64,000 bases of DNA from Streptomyces roseolus (GCF_014649855.1 NZ_BMTV01000032.1:22161-86160); one strand, 5' to 3'. Shown: positions 1 to 8,144, counted from the stretch's first letter. The notes: a model not told the origin generated them from the sequence alone. Numbers and translations are program-made.

Positions 1-184
1 CGTCGAGCAGCAGCTCCCGGCCGAACGCCCAGGTCACGGGCGCGTCTCCGGGGAGGTGGAAGGTCATCCGCACCGCGTAGGGATCCCGGGTCTCGTATCG
101 CAGTTCGACTGGGATCTTGAAGGAGAGCTCCTCGGAGACGAGGAAGCTCATCAGGACCTCGGCCTGAACCGACTCTCGCATCAT
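1..184 (-). CDS. ssgA: SsgA-like sporulation/cell-division protein, N-terminal part (runs off the left edge)
   Basis: The reverse strand encodes about 61 residues, including SFLVSEELSFKIPVELRYE, DPYAVRMTFHLPGD and APVTWAFGRELLLD. This is the N-terminal signature of the SsgA-like proteins, which are confined to sporulating actinomycetes and help place division septa during sporulation. Two adjacent ATG codons (184-182 and 181-179) give MMRESVQ; another ATG lies at 151-149. The C-terminal half is outside the window. The gene directly upstream on the same strand is an IclR-family regulator, which is the ssgR-ssgA arrangement of Streptomyces, so I call it ssgA rather than a paralogue. The identity rests on recalled family sequence plus synteny. 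Confidence 0.85.
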   Translation of the reverse strand, partial: MMRESVQAEVLMSFLVSEELSFKIPVELRYETRDPYAVRMTFHLPGDAPVTWAFGRELLLD

Positions 185-216
185 GTACCCCGCAGTAGAT
201 GGAGCAGTTGTGTAAA

Positions 217-236
217 CACAGCTGCTGAAAGCTGTG
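217..236. promoter_or_regulatory. Inverted repeat upstream of ssgA
   Basis: CACAGCT and AGCTGTG face each other across a 6-nt loop, 33 bp upstream of the ssgA start and inside the 135-nt ssgR-ssgA gap. IclR-family activators usually bind palindromic sites, and SsgR is the known activator of ssgA in S. coelicolor. This is therefore a candidate SsgR site. That role is inference; the repeat itself is visible. Confidence 0.4.
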
Positions 237-319
237 ACCGAAACGGCCAGGAATGATCCCCCGTGGCCCTCTTGACGCAATCGTGCTGTACGCGCTAGCG
301 GATCACAAGGAGTGATTTT

Positions 320-1084
320 TCAGATACTGATAGAGAAGGCGAACGAACTGAAGAGCTTTCCGATCTCCGTCTGTAGCCGCTCGACTGCTGGGAGCAACCG
401 TTCTTCCTGGTGAAGGGGGAGAGAAATGGCCAGAGTGGCCGCTGTGTCGCCCACCGTGATGGGGATGGCGGCGCAAACCGTGCCGAGCGCATATTCCTGC
501 CGCTCCACCAGGGGCTCCATTCGCCCCAAACCGCCCAAACGCTCCAAAAGCATCCGCCGGTTACGCACCGTGTACGGAGTGATGGCTTCCACGGGGTGCC
601 GGTCGAGGTGGTCTTGACGAGATTTCAGATCGAGTTGGCTGAGCAGACACTGCCCGATCGCGTGGGCGTGCCCGGTCTCCCGGAAGTCGGCCCATTCCTC
701 CACCGCGGGGGAGTTGGGAGTGTCCGCCACGGAGACCAGTTCGACCTCGCCCTCGCGGTAGAGCGCGAAATAGACGGGTACACCGATCTCGTCCCGCCAG
801 CGGGCAAGGGAGTCCTCGATCTTGATGCGACGATTCTGCACAGCCCCGCCGCCGGCCAACCGGGCGACTGCCTCGCCCAGATAGAACGCACCCTTGTCGC
901 GGAGCAGATAGCCCTCGTGCGTCAGGGTGCGGAGAAGGTGGTACGTCGTGGGCAGCGGGAGGTTCGTCTCCCGGGCGAGCTGCTTGGCGGGGGCACCGTC
1001 CGCGTGGGAGGCCACGGCCTCCAGTAGTCTCAGCGCCCGCTGCACCGAGCCGATCAGGGTCGGCGCAGCTGTCTGCGTGGCCAT
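320..1084 (-). CDS. ssgR: IclR-family regulator SsgR
   Basis: The protein has 254 residues. An N-terminal winged helix (about 12-75: SVQRALRLLEAVASHADG, then KQLARETNLPLPTTYHLLRTL) is followed by an IclR effector domain (about 85-250). In S. coelicolor the IclR-type protein beside ssgA activates ssgA transcription and so links development to septation. I chose ATG 1084-1082 because a GGGGGTG element lies 10 nt upstream; a TTG at 1090 is also in frame but is too close to it. The gene is transcribed toward ssgA and separated from it by 135 nt. A perfect palindrome sits just upstream at 1111-1131 and suggests autoregulation. Confidence 0.88.
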   Translation of the reverse strand: MATQTAAPTLIGSVQRALRLLEAVASHADGAPAKQLARETNLPLPTTYHLLRTLTHEGYLLRDKGAFYLGEAVARLAGGGAVQNRRIKIEDSLARWRDEIGVPVYFALYREGEVELVSVADTPNSPAVEEWADFRETGHAHAIGQCLLSQLDLKSRQDHLDRHPVEAITPYTVRNRRMLLERLGGLGRMEPLVERQEYALGTVCAAIPITVGDTAATLAISLPLHQEERLLPAVERLQTEIGKLFSSFAFSISI

Positions 1085-1110
1085 GGCCAAAGGTCACCCC
1101 CAGGCGTGAC

Positions 1111-1131
1111 AACGGATGCGCTGCATCCGTT
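1111..1131. promoter_or_regulatory. Perfect 9+9 bp palindrome upstream of ssgR
   Basis: AACGGATGC and GCATCCGTT are separated by 3 nt, ending 27 bp upstream of the ssgR start codon. A second perfect palindrome follows directly: CGCGGGGGC, one base, GCCCCCGCG at 1132-1150. The first has the size and position of a repressor or autoregulatory operator; the second could be a terminator-like or cruciform element. The rest of the 286-nt gap to the next gene shows only a direct repeat CGGAGATCT (twice, near 1230 and 1257). Confidence 0.45.
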
Positions 1132-1370
1132 CGCGGGGGCCGCCCCCGCGCACCCGCCGGGCCTGGGACGCCTATGGGGCCCGATGGACGGGCCCCTCAG
1201 GGACGAGCGGGAAACCGCTGGTCTGCCGGAGATCTACGCCCGTAGTCCCCGACTCGGCGGAGATCTGCCACTCTAGTGGCTTGTCCTGGCCCCCCACCCT
1301 GTTTCCACCAGCGCGTTCCCCCTGCCGGGCTAACGCCCCGCAGCCGCCGAATACCGATGAGTAGCTTGTG

Positions 1371-1589
1371 CTACCAGTCGCGGTCCGACTTCGACGGAGT
1401 GCCGAACTTCCGTACGGCGTAGATGAGTCCGGCCACGAGCGCGACGAACAGCAGCACCTTGAACAGCAGACTGACCACGAAGGTGAGGACGCTGGTGATG
1501 ACTCCGCCGAAGACGAGCAGGACCAGAGCGGGTATGGCGACCCACTTCACCCACCACGGCAGTCCCGCGAGAATCTCCTGTACGGCCAT
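1371..1589 (-). CDS. Small membrane protein, DUF5326-like
   Basis: The protein has 72 residues and starts MAVQEILAGLPWWVKWVA. Two closely spaced hydrophobic segments fill its centre (about 13-36 and 38-60), followed by a short charged tail GTPSKSDRDW. It resembles the small actinobacterial membrane proteins catalogued as DUF5326; no function is known. The ATG at 1589 has AAGGAG 7 nt upstream. A longer upstream frame to 1706 has no ribosome site and an arginine-rich extension, so I rejected it. It lies on the same strand as the cupin gene upstream, 163 nt away. Confidence 0.7.
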   Translation of the reverse strand: MAVQEILAGLPWWVKWVAIPALVLLVFGGVITSVLTFVVSLLFKVLLFVALVAGLIYAVRKFGTPSKSDRDW

Positions 1590-1752
1590 GGCTCGCTCCT
1601 TCGCTCTCGACGCCCTGTCCGGAACCCTCCGTCCCCGACGCTTCAAGGCTAGGCGGGGGCCCCGGCCCGGCGGGGCCCCGGAAGCCCGGGCTCTCCCCTG
1701 ATCCACCCCCTAGGGGAACCAGGGGTCCGGCCCCGAGAGTCCGCCGGTGCCG

Positions 1753-2070
1753 TCACGCCTCCGGCGGGGAGAAGACGACCAGGACCCGCAGGTCTTCGCT
1801 GATGTGGTGGAAGCGGTGCGGCACCCCGGCCGGCACATAGACGACGCTGCCCCGCGCCACCTGCGTCGTCTCCTCCCCGACGGTGATCGCCGCCCGCCCG
1901 GACACCACGAAGTACACCTCGTCCTGACCGTGCGGCGACTGCGGGTCCAGCTCGCCCGCGTCGAGCGCGTACAGCCCCACCGACATGTTCCGCTCACGCA
2001 GGAACTGGAGGTACGCCCCCTGGTTGGCGAGGCGCTCCGCCTCGAGTTCGTCCAGCCGGAATGCCTTCAC
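1753..2070 (-). CDS. Small cupin-domain protein
   Basis: The protein has 105 residues and is a single beta-barrel cupin. Motif 1 appears as PHGQDEVYFVVSGRAAITVG and motif 2 as VPAGVPHRFHHISEDLRVLV, with the His and Glu residues that usually hold a metal. Single-domain cupins of this size bind small ligands or act as isomerases or dioxygenases; nothing here fixes the substrate. It is divergent from the membrane protein gene that starts 50 nt away, so the two probably share a promoter region. Confidence 0.75.
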   Translation of the reverse strand: MKAFRLDELEAERLANQGAYLQFLRERNMSVGLYALDAGELDPQSPHGQDEVYFVVSGRAAITVGEETTQVARGSVVYVPAGVPHRFHHISEDLRVLVVFSPPEA

Positions 2071-2120
2071 TGACGTTCGCCCCTGCCCTCGGCCCGATGG
2101 TCTCTGCCACGATCAGACAC

Positions 2121-2504
2121 ATGAAGAATTTCGTAGTCAAGACGCTCGCCAACGCGGGCGCCCTAGCCGTGGCCATCTGGCTCTTCGGGGGCATCACGCT
2201 GACCGGTGACGACGAGATCACCGGCAAGGCGATCGGCAGCCTACTGCTCGTCGCCCTCGTCTTCGGCCTCGTCAACTTCCTGGTCAAGCCGATCGTGAAG
2301 CTGCTGACGCTGCCCCTCTTCATCCTGACCCTCGGCCTGATCACCCTGGTGGTCAACGCCCTGATGCTGCTGCTCACCTCGTGGCTGGCCGAGCAGTTCG
2401 ACCTCAGCTTCCACGTGGACGGCTTCTGGACCGCCGTCCTCGGCGCCCTGGTCATCTCCGTCGTCTCGTGGGCGCTCAACGTGCTCCTCCCGGACGGCGA
2501 CTGA
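2121..2504 (+). CDS. Four-helix membrane protein of the 'phage holin 4_2' (YvlD-like) family
   Basis: The protein has 127 residues and four hydrophobic helices (about 5-25, 33-52, 58-82 and 92-118). FLVKPIVKLLTLPLFILTLG is typical of the YvlD/DUF360 family. Despite the family's database name, these are chromosomal membrane proteins and do not indicate a prophage. I use ATG 2121 (MKNFVVKTLANAG); an upstream in-frame ATG at 2061 would overlap the divergent cupin gene and add a non-hydrophobic leader. The stop is 9 nt before the phosphatase gene, suggesting one transcript. Confidence 0.75.
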   Translation: MKNFVVKTLANAGALAVAIWLFGGITLTGDDEITGKAIGSLLLVALVFGLVNFLVKPIVKLLTLPLFILTLGLITLVVNALMLLLTSWLAEQFDLSFHVDGFWTAVLGALVISVVSWALNVLLPDGD

Positions 2505-2513
2505 GCGACCGCC

Positions 2514-3032
2514 ATGACCTATCGCGTCTGCTTCGTCTGCACCGGCAACATCTGCCGCTCCCCGATGGCCGAGCACGTCTTCCGCGCGCGCGTGGAGGAG
2601 GCCGGCCTCGGTGGGGCGGTCGAGGTGGACAGCGCGGGCACCGGCGGCTGGCACGAGGGCGAGCCGGCGGACCCGCGCACCGTCACCGTCCTGGAGGAGC
2701 ACGGCTACACCTCCGCCCACACCGCCCGCCGGTTCCGCACCTCCTGGTTCGCCGAACTCGATCTGGTGATCGCGCTCGACGAGGGCCACGTCCGGGAGCT
2801 CCGCCGCCTCGCCCGTACCCCCGACGAGGCGGCGAAGATCCGGCTGCTCCGCTCGTACGACCCCGCCGCCGGGGACGCGCTCGACGTCCCCGACCCCTAC
2901 TACGGCGGGCGTGAGGGCTTCGAGGAATGCCTGGAGATGGCCGAGGCGGCGAGCGAGGGCCTCCTCGCCGCCGTCCGGGCCGGAATCGGGGGAAGACATC
3001 AGGGGGACGAGACCATGGAAAGGACCCCGTGA
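2514..3032 (+). CDS. ptpA: Low-molecular-weight protein-tyrosine phosphatase
   Basis: The protein has 172 residues. The P-loop VCTGNICRSPMAEHVF near residue 8 contains the catalytic CxxGNICRS signature. The acid loop DVPDPYYGG, near residue 124, carries the general-acid aspartate. This is the LMW-PTPase fold, which removes phosphate from tyrosine; the Streptomyces enzyme of this type is called PtpA and influences secondary metabolism. The length is slightly above the family norm because of a tail after about 155. Its stop codon overlaps the next start as GTGA (3029-3032), so translation is probably coupled to the PLP enzyme. Confidence 0.88.
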   Translation: MTYRVCFVCTGNICRSPMAEHVFRARVEEAGLGGAVEVDSAGTGGWHEGEPADPRTVTVLEEHGYTSAHTARRFRTSWFAELDLVIALDEGHVRELRRLARTPDEAAKIRLLRSYDPAAGDALDVPDPYYGGREGFEECLEMAEAASEGLLAAVRAGIGGRHQGDETMERTP

Positions 3033-4201
3033 ACCCGTTGATCCCTCAGGAACGGCACCACCCCGGCGAGGGGCCCGGCGACGGGACGCTCGCCGTACGG
3101 GCCGGACTGCCCGAGCCCGTGAAGCACGAACCGACCCTGCCGGGGCCGGTCTTCGCCGCCCACTTCCACCTGCCGGGCGAGCCCACCGGCCCGTACACCT
3201 ACGGCCGTGACGAGAACCCGACCTGGACCCATCTGGAGCGGGCCATCGGCACCCTGGAGGCGCCCGGGGAGTCCGGCGTCGAGACCGTGGTCTTCGCCTC
3301 CGGCATGGCCGCCATCTCCGCCGTGCTCCTCTCCCAGCTCTCCGCCGGCGACGCCGTCGTCCTGCCGGCCGACGGCTACCAGGCCCTGCCGCTCCTCCAC
3401 GAACAGCTGCGCGCGTACGGGATCGAGGTGCGCACCGCGCCGACCGGCGGCGACGCCCAGCTCGACGTGCTCGACGGCGCCAGGCTGCTGTGGATCGAGA
3501 CCCCCTCCAACCCCGGGCTCGACGTCTGCGACATCCGCCGGCTGGTCGCCGCGGCACACGCCGGCGGAGCACTCGTCGCCGTCGACAACACCCTCGCCAC
3601 CCCGCTCGGCCAGCGCCCCCTCGAACTCGGAGCGGACTTCTCGGTGGCCAGCGACACCAAGGGCATGACCGGCCACGGCGACGTGCTGCTCGGCCACGTC
3701 AGCTGCCGCGACCCGCAGCGGGCCGCGGAGGTGCGCCGCTGGCGCAAGATCGTCGGCGCGATCCCCGGGCCCATGGAGGCCTGGCTCGCCCACCGCTCAC
3801 TGGCCACGCTCCAGCTCCGGATCGACCGCCAGTGCGCCACCGCCCTGGAGCTCGCCCGCGTCCTCGCCGAGCACCCCGACGTGACCGGTCTGCGCCACCC
3901 CGGTCTTCCGGAGGACCCCTCGCACGCGATCGCCTCGCGGCAGATGCGGCGCTTCGGCTCGGTGATCTCCTTCGAGCTCGCCGACCGCGCACGGGCCGAA
4001 CGCTTCCTGGAGGAACTGCGTCTGGTCGACGACGCCACCAGCTTCGGCGGGGTGCGCTCCTCGGCCGAGCGGCGCGGCCGCTGGGGCGGGGACGCCGTCG
4101 CGGAGGGCTTCATCCGCTTCTCGGTCGGCGCGGAGGACCCGGAGGACCTGATCGCCGACGTGCTGCGGGCCCTCGACGCGGCGCGCAAGGCCGTCGGCTA
4201 G
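3029..4201 (+). CDS. Cys/Met-metabolism PLP enzyme (cystathionine gamma-lyase type)
   Basis: The protein has 390 residues. It shows the trans-sulfuration fold: YTYGRDENPTW near the N-terminus (active-site Tyr/Arg loop), ASGMAAISAVLLSQL (cofactor phosphate loop), IETPSNPGLDVCDI, AVDNTLATP, and SDTKGMTGHGDVLLGH carrying the Schiff-base lysine. A role in splitting cystathionine or methionine is likely; sequence alone does not separate gamma-lyase from related activities. I chose GTG 3029 because GGAAAGGA lies just upstream and it overlaps the phosphatase stop by 4 nt. A longer in-frame start at 2927 lies inside the phosphatase gene and is unlikely. Confidence 0.83.
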   Translation: MNPLIPQERHHPGEGPGDGTLAVRAGLPEPVKHEPTLPGPVFAAHFHLPGEPTGPYTYGRDENPTWTHLERAIGTLEAPGESGVETVVFASGMAAISAVLLSQLSAGDAVVLPADGYQALPLLHEQLRAYGIEVRTAPTGGDAQLDVLDGARLLWIETPSNPGLDVCDIRRLVAAAHAGGALVAVDNTLATPLGQRPLELGADFSVASDTKGMTGHGDVLLGHVSCRDPQRAAEVRRWRKIVGAIPGPMEAWLAHRSLATLQLRIDRQCATALELARVLAEHPDVTGLRHPGLPEDPSHAIASRQMRRFGSVISFELADRARAERFLEELRLVDDATSFGGVRSSAERRGRWGGDAVAEGFIRFSVGAEDPEDLIADVLRALDAARKAVG

Positions 4202-4327
4202 CCGCCCGCTTCGGCCCGGAACCGGGACCGGCCTCACCGCGCGCGTATCTCACGGAGCACCGGGCCGGTTCCGGATCGCGGGGGAGCGGGGCGTTTCAGC
4301 CCGACGGGAACGGGCCATTTTCTTCCC

Positions 4328-4807
4328 ATGCCCGAACGCCCCGTGGTCAAGCGCACCGCACGCGCCATCCTGCTCGACGGAGACGACCTCATCCTCATCA
4401 AGCGCACCAAGCCGGGGATGGATCCCTACTGGGTGACGCCCGGCGGCGGCGTCGAGCCCTCCGACTCCACCGTCGTCGAAGCCCTGCACCGCGAGGTGCA
4501 CGAGGAGCTCGGCGCCAAGATCGTCGACGTGGTCCCCTGTTTCGTCGACACCGTCGAGCACATCGTCGACGGCGGGGTCTCCGGCGTGAAGGTCCAGCAC
4601 TTCTTCGTCTGCCGGCTCGAATCGATGGACCTCAGCCTGCGGCACGGCCCCGAGGTGGACGAACCGGTCGGCGAGTACGAGATCGTCCGGGTGCCCTTCA
4701 ACCGCGTCGGGATCGCCGCCGTCCACCTGGTGCCGCTCTCACTGCGCCACTACCTCGACGGCAACATCGAGGGCGTCCGCGCCATGCACGCCCCCGACCT
4801 CGGCTGA
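4328..4807 (+). CDS. NUDIX-domain hydrolase with a variant Nudix box
   Basis: The protein has 159 residues. Residues 8-130 form a NUDIX fold with PYWVTPGGGVEPSDST followed by EALHREVHEELGA. The REVHEELG half of the box, which binds the catalytic metal, is intact. The first conserved Glu of the G-x5-E-x7-REUXEE pattern is Ser instead. Activity on a nucleoside diphosphate derivative is possible but the substrate is unknown. The last 69 nt overlap the opposing flavohemoprotein gene tail to tail (4739-4807). Confidence 0.8.
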   Translation: MPERPVVKRTARAILLDGDDLILIKRTKPGMDPYWVTPGGGVEPSDSTVVEALHREVHEELGAKIVDVVPCFVDTVEHIVDGGVSGVKVQHFFVCRLESMDLSLRHGPEVDEPVGEYEIVRVPFNRVGIAAVHLVPLSLRHYLDGNIEGVRAMHAPDLG

Positions 4808-5971
4808 CCCGGCCCCCACCGTGGCGAGCTCCGCCAGGAAGTCGTGGCGGATCCGCTCGGTGGGGACCCCCGAGCCGCGGAGCACGTCGATGCCCTCCCG
4901 GACCATGCCGAGCGGTCCCGAGAGATAGGCGTCCCGCTCGGTCCAGGGGCCCGCCGCCCGGACGGCCTGCGGCAGCGGTCCCTGCGCCTCGGTGACGGGA
5001 TGGACGGCGAGCCACGGGAAGGTCCGCTGGAGCCGCAACAGGGTGTCGATGTCGTAGAGGTCCTGGCCGCTGCGAGCGCCGTAGAACACGTCGACCTTCC
5101 TGCGGTCGCCGTGCTCGGCGACGTCCTCGACCAGCGCCTTGATCGGCGCGATGCCGGTCCCGCCGCCCAGGCAGAGCAGCCCGGAGTCGGTGGCGTGGTC
5201 GACCGTCATGGAGCCCGTCGGCGGGCCGAGGCGGAGCACGTCCCCCGGCCGGGCACGGTGGACCAGCGCTCGGGAGACCCACCCCGCCGGGACCGCCTTC
5301 ACATGGAGGGTGAGCAGTCCGTCCGGACGGGGCGCCGAGGCGAAGGAGTAGTGCCGCCAGACGCGCGGCCACCAGGGCGTCTCCAGCGTGGTGAACTGCC
5401 CGGCGAGGAACGGGTAGGGCGCGTCGGGCCGCAGGGTGAGCACCGCGATGTCGGGGGTCCGCAGGTCGTGCGAGACCACCTCGGCCTGCCACCAGGCCGG
5501 TGCCCGCGTCTCGTCCTCGGCGGCCGCGTCGATCATGATCTGCGAGATCGCCGTGTACGCCCGGACCCAGGCCGCCTCGGTCTCCCCGTCCCAGCTCCGC
5601 TCCGCGTACCGCGCGAGCGCGCCGATCAGCGCCTCGCCGACCGCCGGATAGTGGGCGGCCTCGACGCCGTACTTCCGGTGTCCCCGGCCGAGATGACCCA
5701 GGTACTCGACGAGGAAGGCGCTGTCGTCCATCCGCTCGGCGACCGTGAGCAGGGCCTTGAGCAGGCGGTCCCGCTGGGTGTCCATCGCGGCCGGGAACAG
5801 CTCGCGCAGGGCCGGGGTCCGGAGGAAGAGCAGGGCGTAGAAGTACGAGGTCACCTTGTCGGCGACCGGTGCGATCTCCTCGAGGGTGCGACGGACGAGC
5901 ACCGCGTCGGGGGAGGGCTCTGGTATTCGGGCCCCCGTCCCGCCCGTCGTACTGGTCGGACCATCCATCAT
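4739..5971 (-). CDS. Flavohemoprotein (globin plus FAD/NAD reductase)
   Basis: The protein has 410 residues. Residues 20-150 are a globin: TSYFYALLFLRTPALRELFP contains a tyrosine at the distal B10 position, and GHRKYGVEAAHYPAVG holds the probable proximal His. Residues 165-390 are a ferredoxin-reductase-like module with RHYSFASAP (FAD), GGGTGIAPI (NAD(P)H) and the C-terminal LSGPLGMV. This layout matches flavohemoglobins that detoxify nitric oxide. ATG 5971 follows GAGGCGAGGCAC; an upstream frame to 6112 runs into parS and is not credible. Its 3' end overlaps the NUDIX gene by 69 nt in antisense. Confidence 0.85.
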   Translation of the reverse strand: MMDGPTSTTGGTGARIPEPSPDAVLVRRTLEEIAPVADKVTSYFYALLFLRTPALRELFPAAMDTQRDRLLKALLTVAERMDDSAFLVEYLGHLGRGHRKYGVEAAHYPAVGEALIGALARYAERSWDGETEAAWVRAYTAISQIMIDAAAEDETRAPAWWQAEVVSHDLRTPDIAVLTLRPDAPYPFLAGQFTTLETPWWPRVWRHYSFASAPRPDGLLTLHVKAVPAGWVSRALVHRARPGDVLRLGPPTGSMTVDHATDSGLLCLGGGTGIAPIKALVEDVAEHGDRRKVDVFYGARSGQDLYDIDTLLRLQRTFPWLAVHPVTEAQGPLPQAVRAAGPWTERDAYLSGPLGMVREGIDVLRGSGVPTERIRHDFLAELATVGAGSAEVGGVHGADALDVAVEVVAQ

Positions 5972-6105
5972 GTGCCTCGCCTCACGCAGCCGGCTTCCGT
6001 GTTCGCAGCATGGCGGCCCACGGAGGGACTTCGGGCGGAAAGCGGTGTTCTCGGGCCAAAGGGCGGGGTTGCGGACTAGGCTCCACTCTTTCGGCGCGCT
6101 CGGGT

Positions 6106-6119
6106 GTTTCACGTGAAAC
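6106..6119. promoter_or_regulatory. parS site 1
   Basis: Exact GTTTCACGTGAAAC, the Streptomyces ParB-binding 14-mer. It lies between the divergent flavohemoprotein and GNAT genes, about 40 kb from oriC. Confidence 0.95.
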
Positions 6120-6204
6120 GACGACGGAATCCCAGGGCCGAAAACTCCTGGCAGGACGGAAAACCCCTGGACGGAAGATCACCGCGTCGGAGACCCTGGC
6201 CGTC

Positions 6205-7068
6205 ATGCCGATCTCCCCCACCGCTCTCGCCGAGCTCCCCATCCGGCGTCTCGACTCCGCCGATCTCCTGGCCTGTGCCGATCTCTCCGAGAACCGCGGC
6301 TGGCCGCGCGAGGAGCACAAGTGGGGCCTGCTGCTCGCCGCGGGCACCGGGTACGGCATCGACTCCCCGGACGGCGAGGGTCTGCTCGCCTGTTGCGTGG
6401 TCACCTCCTACGGCCCCGGCCTCGCGGCCATCGGCATGGTGCTCGTCGACCGGCGTCATGCCCGACAGGGTGTGGGGCGCCGGCTGATGCGCCACGTCGT
6501 GGAGCAGGCCGGGGAAACCCCGCTGACCCTCCATGCGACGCCGAACGGGCAGCCGCTCTACGAGGGACTCGGTTTCACCGAGATCGGCCGCGCCGAGATG
6601 GTGAAGGGGCGTTTCTCCGCCACCGTGCCCGCGCCCGGGATCACGGTCCGCCCGGCCACCGCGGAAGACCTCCAGGAAGTGCTCCGCCTCGACCACGAGA
6701 TCTTCGGCCTGGACCGCACTCCGCTGATCACCCGGCTCCCGGCCTTCGCCGACCATCTGCGGGTCGCCGTCGAGGACGGCGCGATCACCGGCTTCGCCGC
6801 CGCCTGGCCCAACATGGACACCCATGTCGTCGGGCCGCTGATCGCCCGTGACACCGCCACCGCCCAGGCGCTCGTCGCCTCGCTGGCCGCCGCCACGGAC
6901 CGTCCGCTCCGCACCGACGTCGACGTCCGCCACACCGAGCTCCTCGACTGGCTCAAGGGGAACGGCCTCGACCCGATCATCGAGAACGCGGTGATGATCC
7001 GCTCCGCCCCGGGCCTCCCCGGCGACATCTCCCGCCGCTTCGCCCCGCTGACCGTCGCGGCGGGCTGA
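6205..7068 (+). CDS. Tandem GNAT-domain acetyltransferase
   Basis: The protein has 287 residues and two GNAT-like halves. The first (about 10-140) carries the acetyl-CoA loop RRHARQGVGRRLMRHVVEQA and LYEGLGFTEIGR. The second (about 150-270) begins ITVRPATAEDLQEVLRLDHE and is more degenerate, as is common in two-domain members. ATG 6205 (MPISPTALAELPIRRLD) is the best start; the open frame upstream reads through parS, which shows it is not coding. No substrate can be named. A MarR regulator and a second GNAT gene follow on the same strand. Confidence 0.72.
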   Translation: MPISPTALAELPIRRLDSADLLACADLSENRGWPREEHKWGLLLAAGTGYGIDSPDGEGLLACCVVTSYGPGLAAIGMVLVDRRHARQGVGRRLMRHVVEQAGETPLTLHATPNGQPLYEGLGFTEIGRAEMVKGRFSATVPAPGITVRPATAEDLQEVLRLDHEIFGLDRTPLITRLPAFADHLRVAVEDGAITGFAAAWPNMDTHVVGPLIARDTATAQALVASLAAATDRPLRTDVDVRHTELLDWLKGNGLDPIIENAVMIRSAPGLPGDISRRFAPLTVAAG

Positions 7069-7187
7069 CCTCCGGGGCCGAGCGGCCACCCTGGGACCAC
7101 ATGCTTGCAGACGCGCACTATTGCGAGCCATCGTCTACTCTGGATCCCGAGCCGCCCGACCGACCAGGAGAGGTACGAGGAGAGACC

Positions 7188-7646
7188 ATGACCGCGACGG
7201 ATCCCGCCCTCACCGCACTCGCGCAGCGCTGGTGCGCCCTCTCCCTGCTGCACGGCCGGATCGAGTCCCACATCGAGCGCGCCCTGGAGTCCGGGCACGG
7301 CCTGAGCGCCCGCGAGTACTCGCTCCTCGACGTCCTCAGCCGCCAGCACGACGGACCCGGCGGACACCTCCAGATGAAGCAGGTCGCCGACGCCGTGGTG
7401 CTCAGCCAGAGCGCCACCACCCGGCTGGTCACGCGCCTGGAGGACCGGGGCCTGCTCACCCGCTACCTCTGTGCCACCGACCGGCGCGGCATCTACACGG
7501 ACGTCACCGAGTCCGGCCAGAAGCTGCTCGCGGAGGCCCGCCCCACCAACGACCGGGCCCTGCGCGAGGCCCTGGACGAGGCCGCGAAGAACCCCGAGCT
7601 CGCTCCCCTGGTCCAGGTCCTCGAAGGCGAGACCGTCGGCGCCTGA
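7188..7646 (+). CDS. MarR-family transcriptional regulator
   Basis: The protein has 152 residues. The winged helix spans about 55-125: LQMKQVADAVVLSQSATTRL is the recognition part and LLTRYLCATDRRGIYTDVT is the wing. The N- and C-terminal helices would form the dimer interface. GAGGAGA 5 nt before the ATG supports the start. MarR proteins usually repress a neighbouring efflux or modifying gene and respond to small aromatic ligands; the GNAT gene 27 nt downstream is the obvious co-transcribed partner. I see no clean palindrome upstream, only TTGC-containing direct repeats around 7104-7128. Confidence 0.85.
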   Translation: MTATDPALTALAQRWCALSLLHGRIESHIERALESGHGLSAREYSLLDVLSRQHDGPGGHLQMKQVADAVVLSQSATTRLVTRLEDRGLLTRYLCATDRRGIYTDVTESGQKLLAEARPTNDRALREALDEAAKNPELAPLVQVLEGETVGA

Positions 7647-7673
7647 CGATCGGCCTCGCCGTACGCTGCGGGC

Positions 7674-8126
7674 ATGAGTGATCTTGAGATCCGTCCCGCG
7701 ACCGCCGAGGACGTGCCGGCCATCGTCGCGATGCTCGCCGACGACCCCCTCGGCGCCCAGCGGGAGTCCCCGGACGACCCCGTGCCGTACCTCTCCGCCT
7801 TCGCCCGGCTCGCGGAGGACCCGAACCAGCACCTCGTGGTGGCCGCGCGCGACGGAAGGGTCGTCGGCACGCTCCAGCTGACGATCATCCCTGGGCTCTC
7901 CCGGCGCGGCGCCACCCGCGGGCTGATCGAGGGCGTGCGGATCCACGCCGACGAGCGCGGCAGCGGCCTGGGCACCCGGCTCATCGAGTGGGCCGTCGAG
8001 GAATCCCGGCGCCTGGAGTGCGTCCTGGTCCAGCTGACCTCCGACGTCACCCGCACCGACGCGCTCCGCTTCTACGAGCGGCTCGGTTTCGAGGCGAGCC
8101 ACGTGGGCTTCAAGCTCGCGCTCTGA
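7674..8126 (+). CDS. GNAT-family N-acetyltransferase
   Basis: The protein has 150 residues and a single complete GNAT domain: IRPATAEDVPAIVAMLADD (beta1-alpha1), VVGTLQLTIIPGLSRRG, acetyl-CoA loop HADERGSGLGTRLIEWA, and ALRFYERLGFEASHVGFKL at the C-terminus. The substrate is unknown. The start at 7674 has no strong ribosome site, but it lies 27 nt after the MarR stop, so the two may be one transcript. The gene ends 18 bp before a parS site and converges on the serine hydrolase gene. Confidence 0.82.
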   Translation: MSDLEIRPATAEDVPAIVAMLADDPLGAQRESPDDPVPYLSAFARLAEDPNQHLVVAARDGRVVGTLQLTIIPGLSRRGATRGLIEGVRIHADERGSGLGTRLIEWAVEESRRLECVLVQLTSDVTRTDALRFYERLGFEASHVGFKLAL

Positions 8127-8144
8127 CTCTCGGCGGATGCCCGT

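Noticed and set aside
2121..2504. Prophage sign from a 'holin-like' membrane protein
   Set aside because: The family is chromosomal despite its name; no phage genes, integrase or att sites are nearby.
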